Below are positions 4,601-5,374 of a stretch of DNA of 5,374 nucleotides, piece by piece (position 1 is the first letter of the stretch; each line of letters begins with the position of its first letter). This DNA is from Nitrospirota bacterium. GTDB lineage: Bacteria; Nitrospirota; Thermodesulfovibrionia; Thermodesulfovibrionales; Dissulfurispiraceae. The position numbers were made by a program, and so were the translations under genes. The stretch lies in contig JACREW010000126.1 in NCBI GenBank assembly GCA_016212685.1, forward strand, positions 1-5,374, in the 5' to 3' direction. The notes under the pieces were generated by a model. It was not told where the DNA came from and searched no databases. It saw nothing but the letters and a program-made list of their open reading frames with translations.

Positions 4601-5374
4601 TTATTGTACGATAGTCGTCAGCATTTTGCGATGGCACTTCCAGAACTCCCTGCCCACTATATCACGCTGTTTCAAAATAACTTTCATAAATACGACAGAG
4701 TCTATATCTGCTATTTCAAAAAGAATAGAGGCCGTTGCATGCGTCAAAGAGAGAGCCGATAGATGACCCGGATCAGCGAGTCCAAAATCACTTACACCAA
4801 CCAACAAAAGACTATCGGCAACAGATGGGTGGAGACCAAGTCTTGAAAACGTACCTCGCACCCCAGCGTGAACATTATGACTGGCTTCTCTATAGTATGA
4901 GCGAAGATGGCTAAGATTTACCTCTTTTTCGATATCCTTGAATGTCGGCCGACGATTATTCAGTACACATGCAGCCCACCCATAGTCCTCGGAAAAAACC
5001 TTCCCGTATCTCTCAATCAATCCATCCTTGCGTATCTGAAGATCATGGAGGTAAGACGAGAAATTGCGATCATCACCCAAGCTTGAATCGATGTCCAGTT
5101 GTTGCCCTATACTCTTGTATTCCTCTATTTCATCGTGCATAAGATACTGTTCTGCGACAAGATCATCATGAGCATGAATGAAGGCCGTCACTACCGCAAC
5201 CTCATGAAGGGAACGCCATCTTGCCTGAGCGCCATCAGCGTAACCTGCCTTTAAGAGGGTAACGATTTCACTCCCAATCTGACAAGCTCTGGAATGCAAG
5301 TGGATAAGGACGGTCCATTTGGTTTTGGAAAGTGAACCCTTGCCTTTGCCCACAAACTCTGCCATCTTCTCCCC
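4601..5374 (-). CDS. DUF5677-family protein (5' end beyond the window)
   Basis: From an ATG at 5365 the frame gives 254 residues to TAA 4603-4601, but it stays open to the right edge. Residue numbers here count from that ATG. Conserved-looking blocks are HSRACQIGSEIVTLLKAGYADGA (24-46), RWRSLHE (49-55), SYYREASHNVHAG (156-168) and a C-terminal helical part with LTHATASILFEIAD (207-220). These recall the DUF5677 family, all-helical proteins of unknown function. In relatives as I recall them, more residues precede the RACQI block, and the GGGGAG before ATG 5365 is only 3 bases away, so the true start is probably outside the window. The Arg-rich and His-rich helices could form an active or RNA-binding site, but HEPN-like spacing (R-x6-H, R159 to H166) is not convincing. 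The gene converges on higA, and its codon choice looks less A/T-ending than the housekeeping genes to the left. Confidence 0.75.
   Translation of the reverse strand, partial: GEKMAEFVGKGKGSLSKTKWTVLIHLHSRACQIGSEIVTLLKAGYADGAQARWRSLHEVAVVTAFIHAHDDLVAEQYLMHDEIEEYKSIGQQLDIDSSLGDDRNFSSYLHDLQIRKDGLIERYGKVFSEDYGWAACVLNNRRPTFKDIEKEVNLSHLRSYYREASHNVHAGVRGTFSRLGLHPSVADSLLLVGVSDFGLADPGHLSALSLTHATASILFEIADIDSVVFMKVILKQRDIVGREFWKCHRKMLTTIVQ

Noticed and set aside
4565..4762. 65-aa plus-strand frame
   Set aside because: It is antisense to the 3' end of the DUF5677 gene, with a basic low-information product and no ribosome site.

Overview
This is a bacterial chromosomal segment of moderate GC content. It falls into two parts: a housekeeping stretch (about 1-3540) and an accessory-looking stretch (about 3540-5374). 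The gene mix and coding style would fit an uncultured Nitrospirota or deltaproteobacterial lineage. That placement is a weak inference, because nothing in the window is a taxonomic marker.

Region 1 (2-2545, + strand) is a tightly packed operon. It begins with the C-terminal 81 residues of a helical protein that resembles PhoU-type domains. Four bases later comes a 304-aa radical SAM protein of the PflX/COG1313 type. A beta-CASP metallo-beta-lactamase nuclease of 460 aa follows; it starts on a TTG codon and overlaps the radical SAM gene by 4 bp. After the operon, 2569-2702 is a 134-bp intergenic palindromic element with perfect 14-bp terminal inverted repeats. It sits exactly between two convergent operons.

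Region 2 (2719-3517, - strand) is a two-gene operon: a stand-alone Smr-domain protein (98 aa), then a small YfcE/MJ0936-type calcineurin-like phosphoesterase (160 aa) with a strong Shine-Dalgarno site. Upstream on the same strand, 3547-3726 is a 59-aa open frame with a CxxC motif that I do not recognise. It overlaps a nested inverted-repeat structure.

Region 3 (3720-4371, + strand) is a type II higBA toxin-antitoxin module, toxin first. It has a near-consensus sigma70 promoter, and the predicted transcription start falls on or next to the toxin ATG, so the toxin may be made from a leaderless message. A perfect 9-bp inverted repeat brackets the promoter and is a plausible HigA operator.

Region 4 (4372-5374) has a terminator-like hairpin between the convergent higA and a - strand DUF5677-type gene, which very probably runs off the right edge of the window.

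I see no tRNA, rRNA, CRISPR array or intact transposase. No complete new system can be demonstrated. The best places to look are the higBA control region with its divergent small frame, and the palindromic intergenic element.
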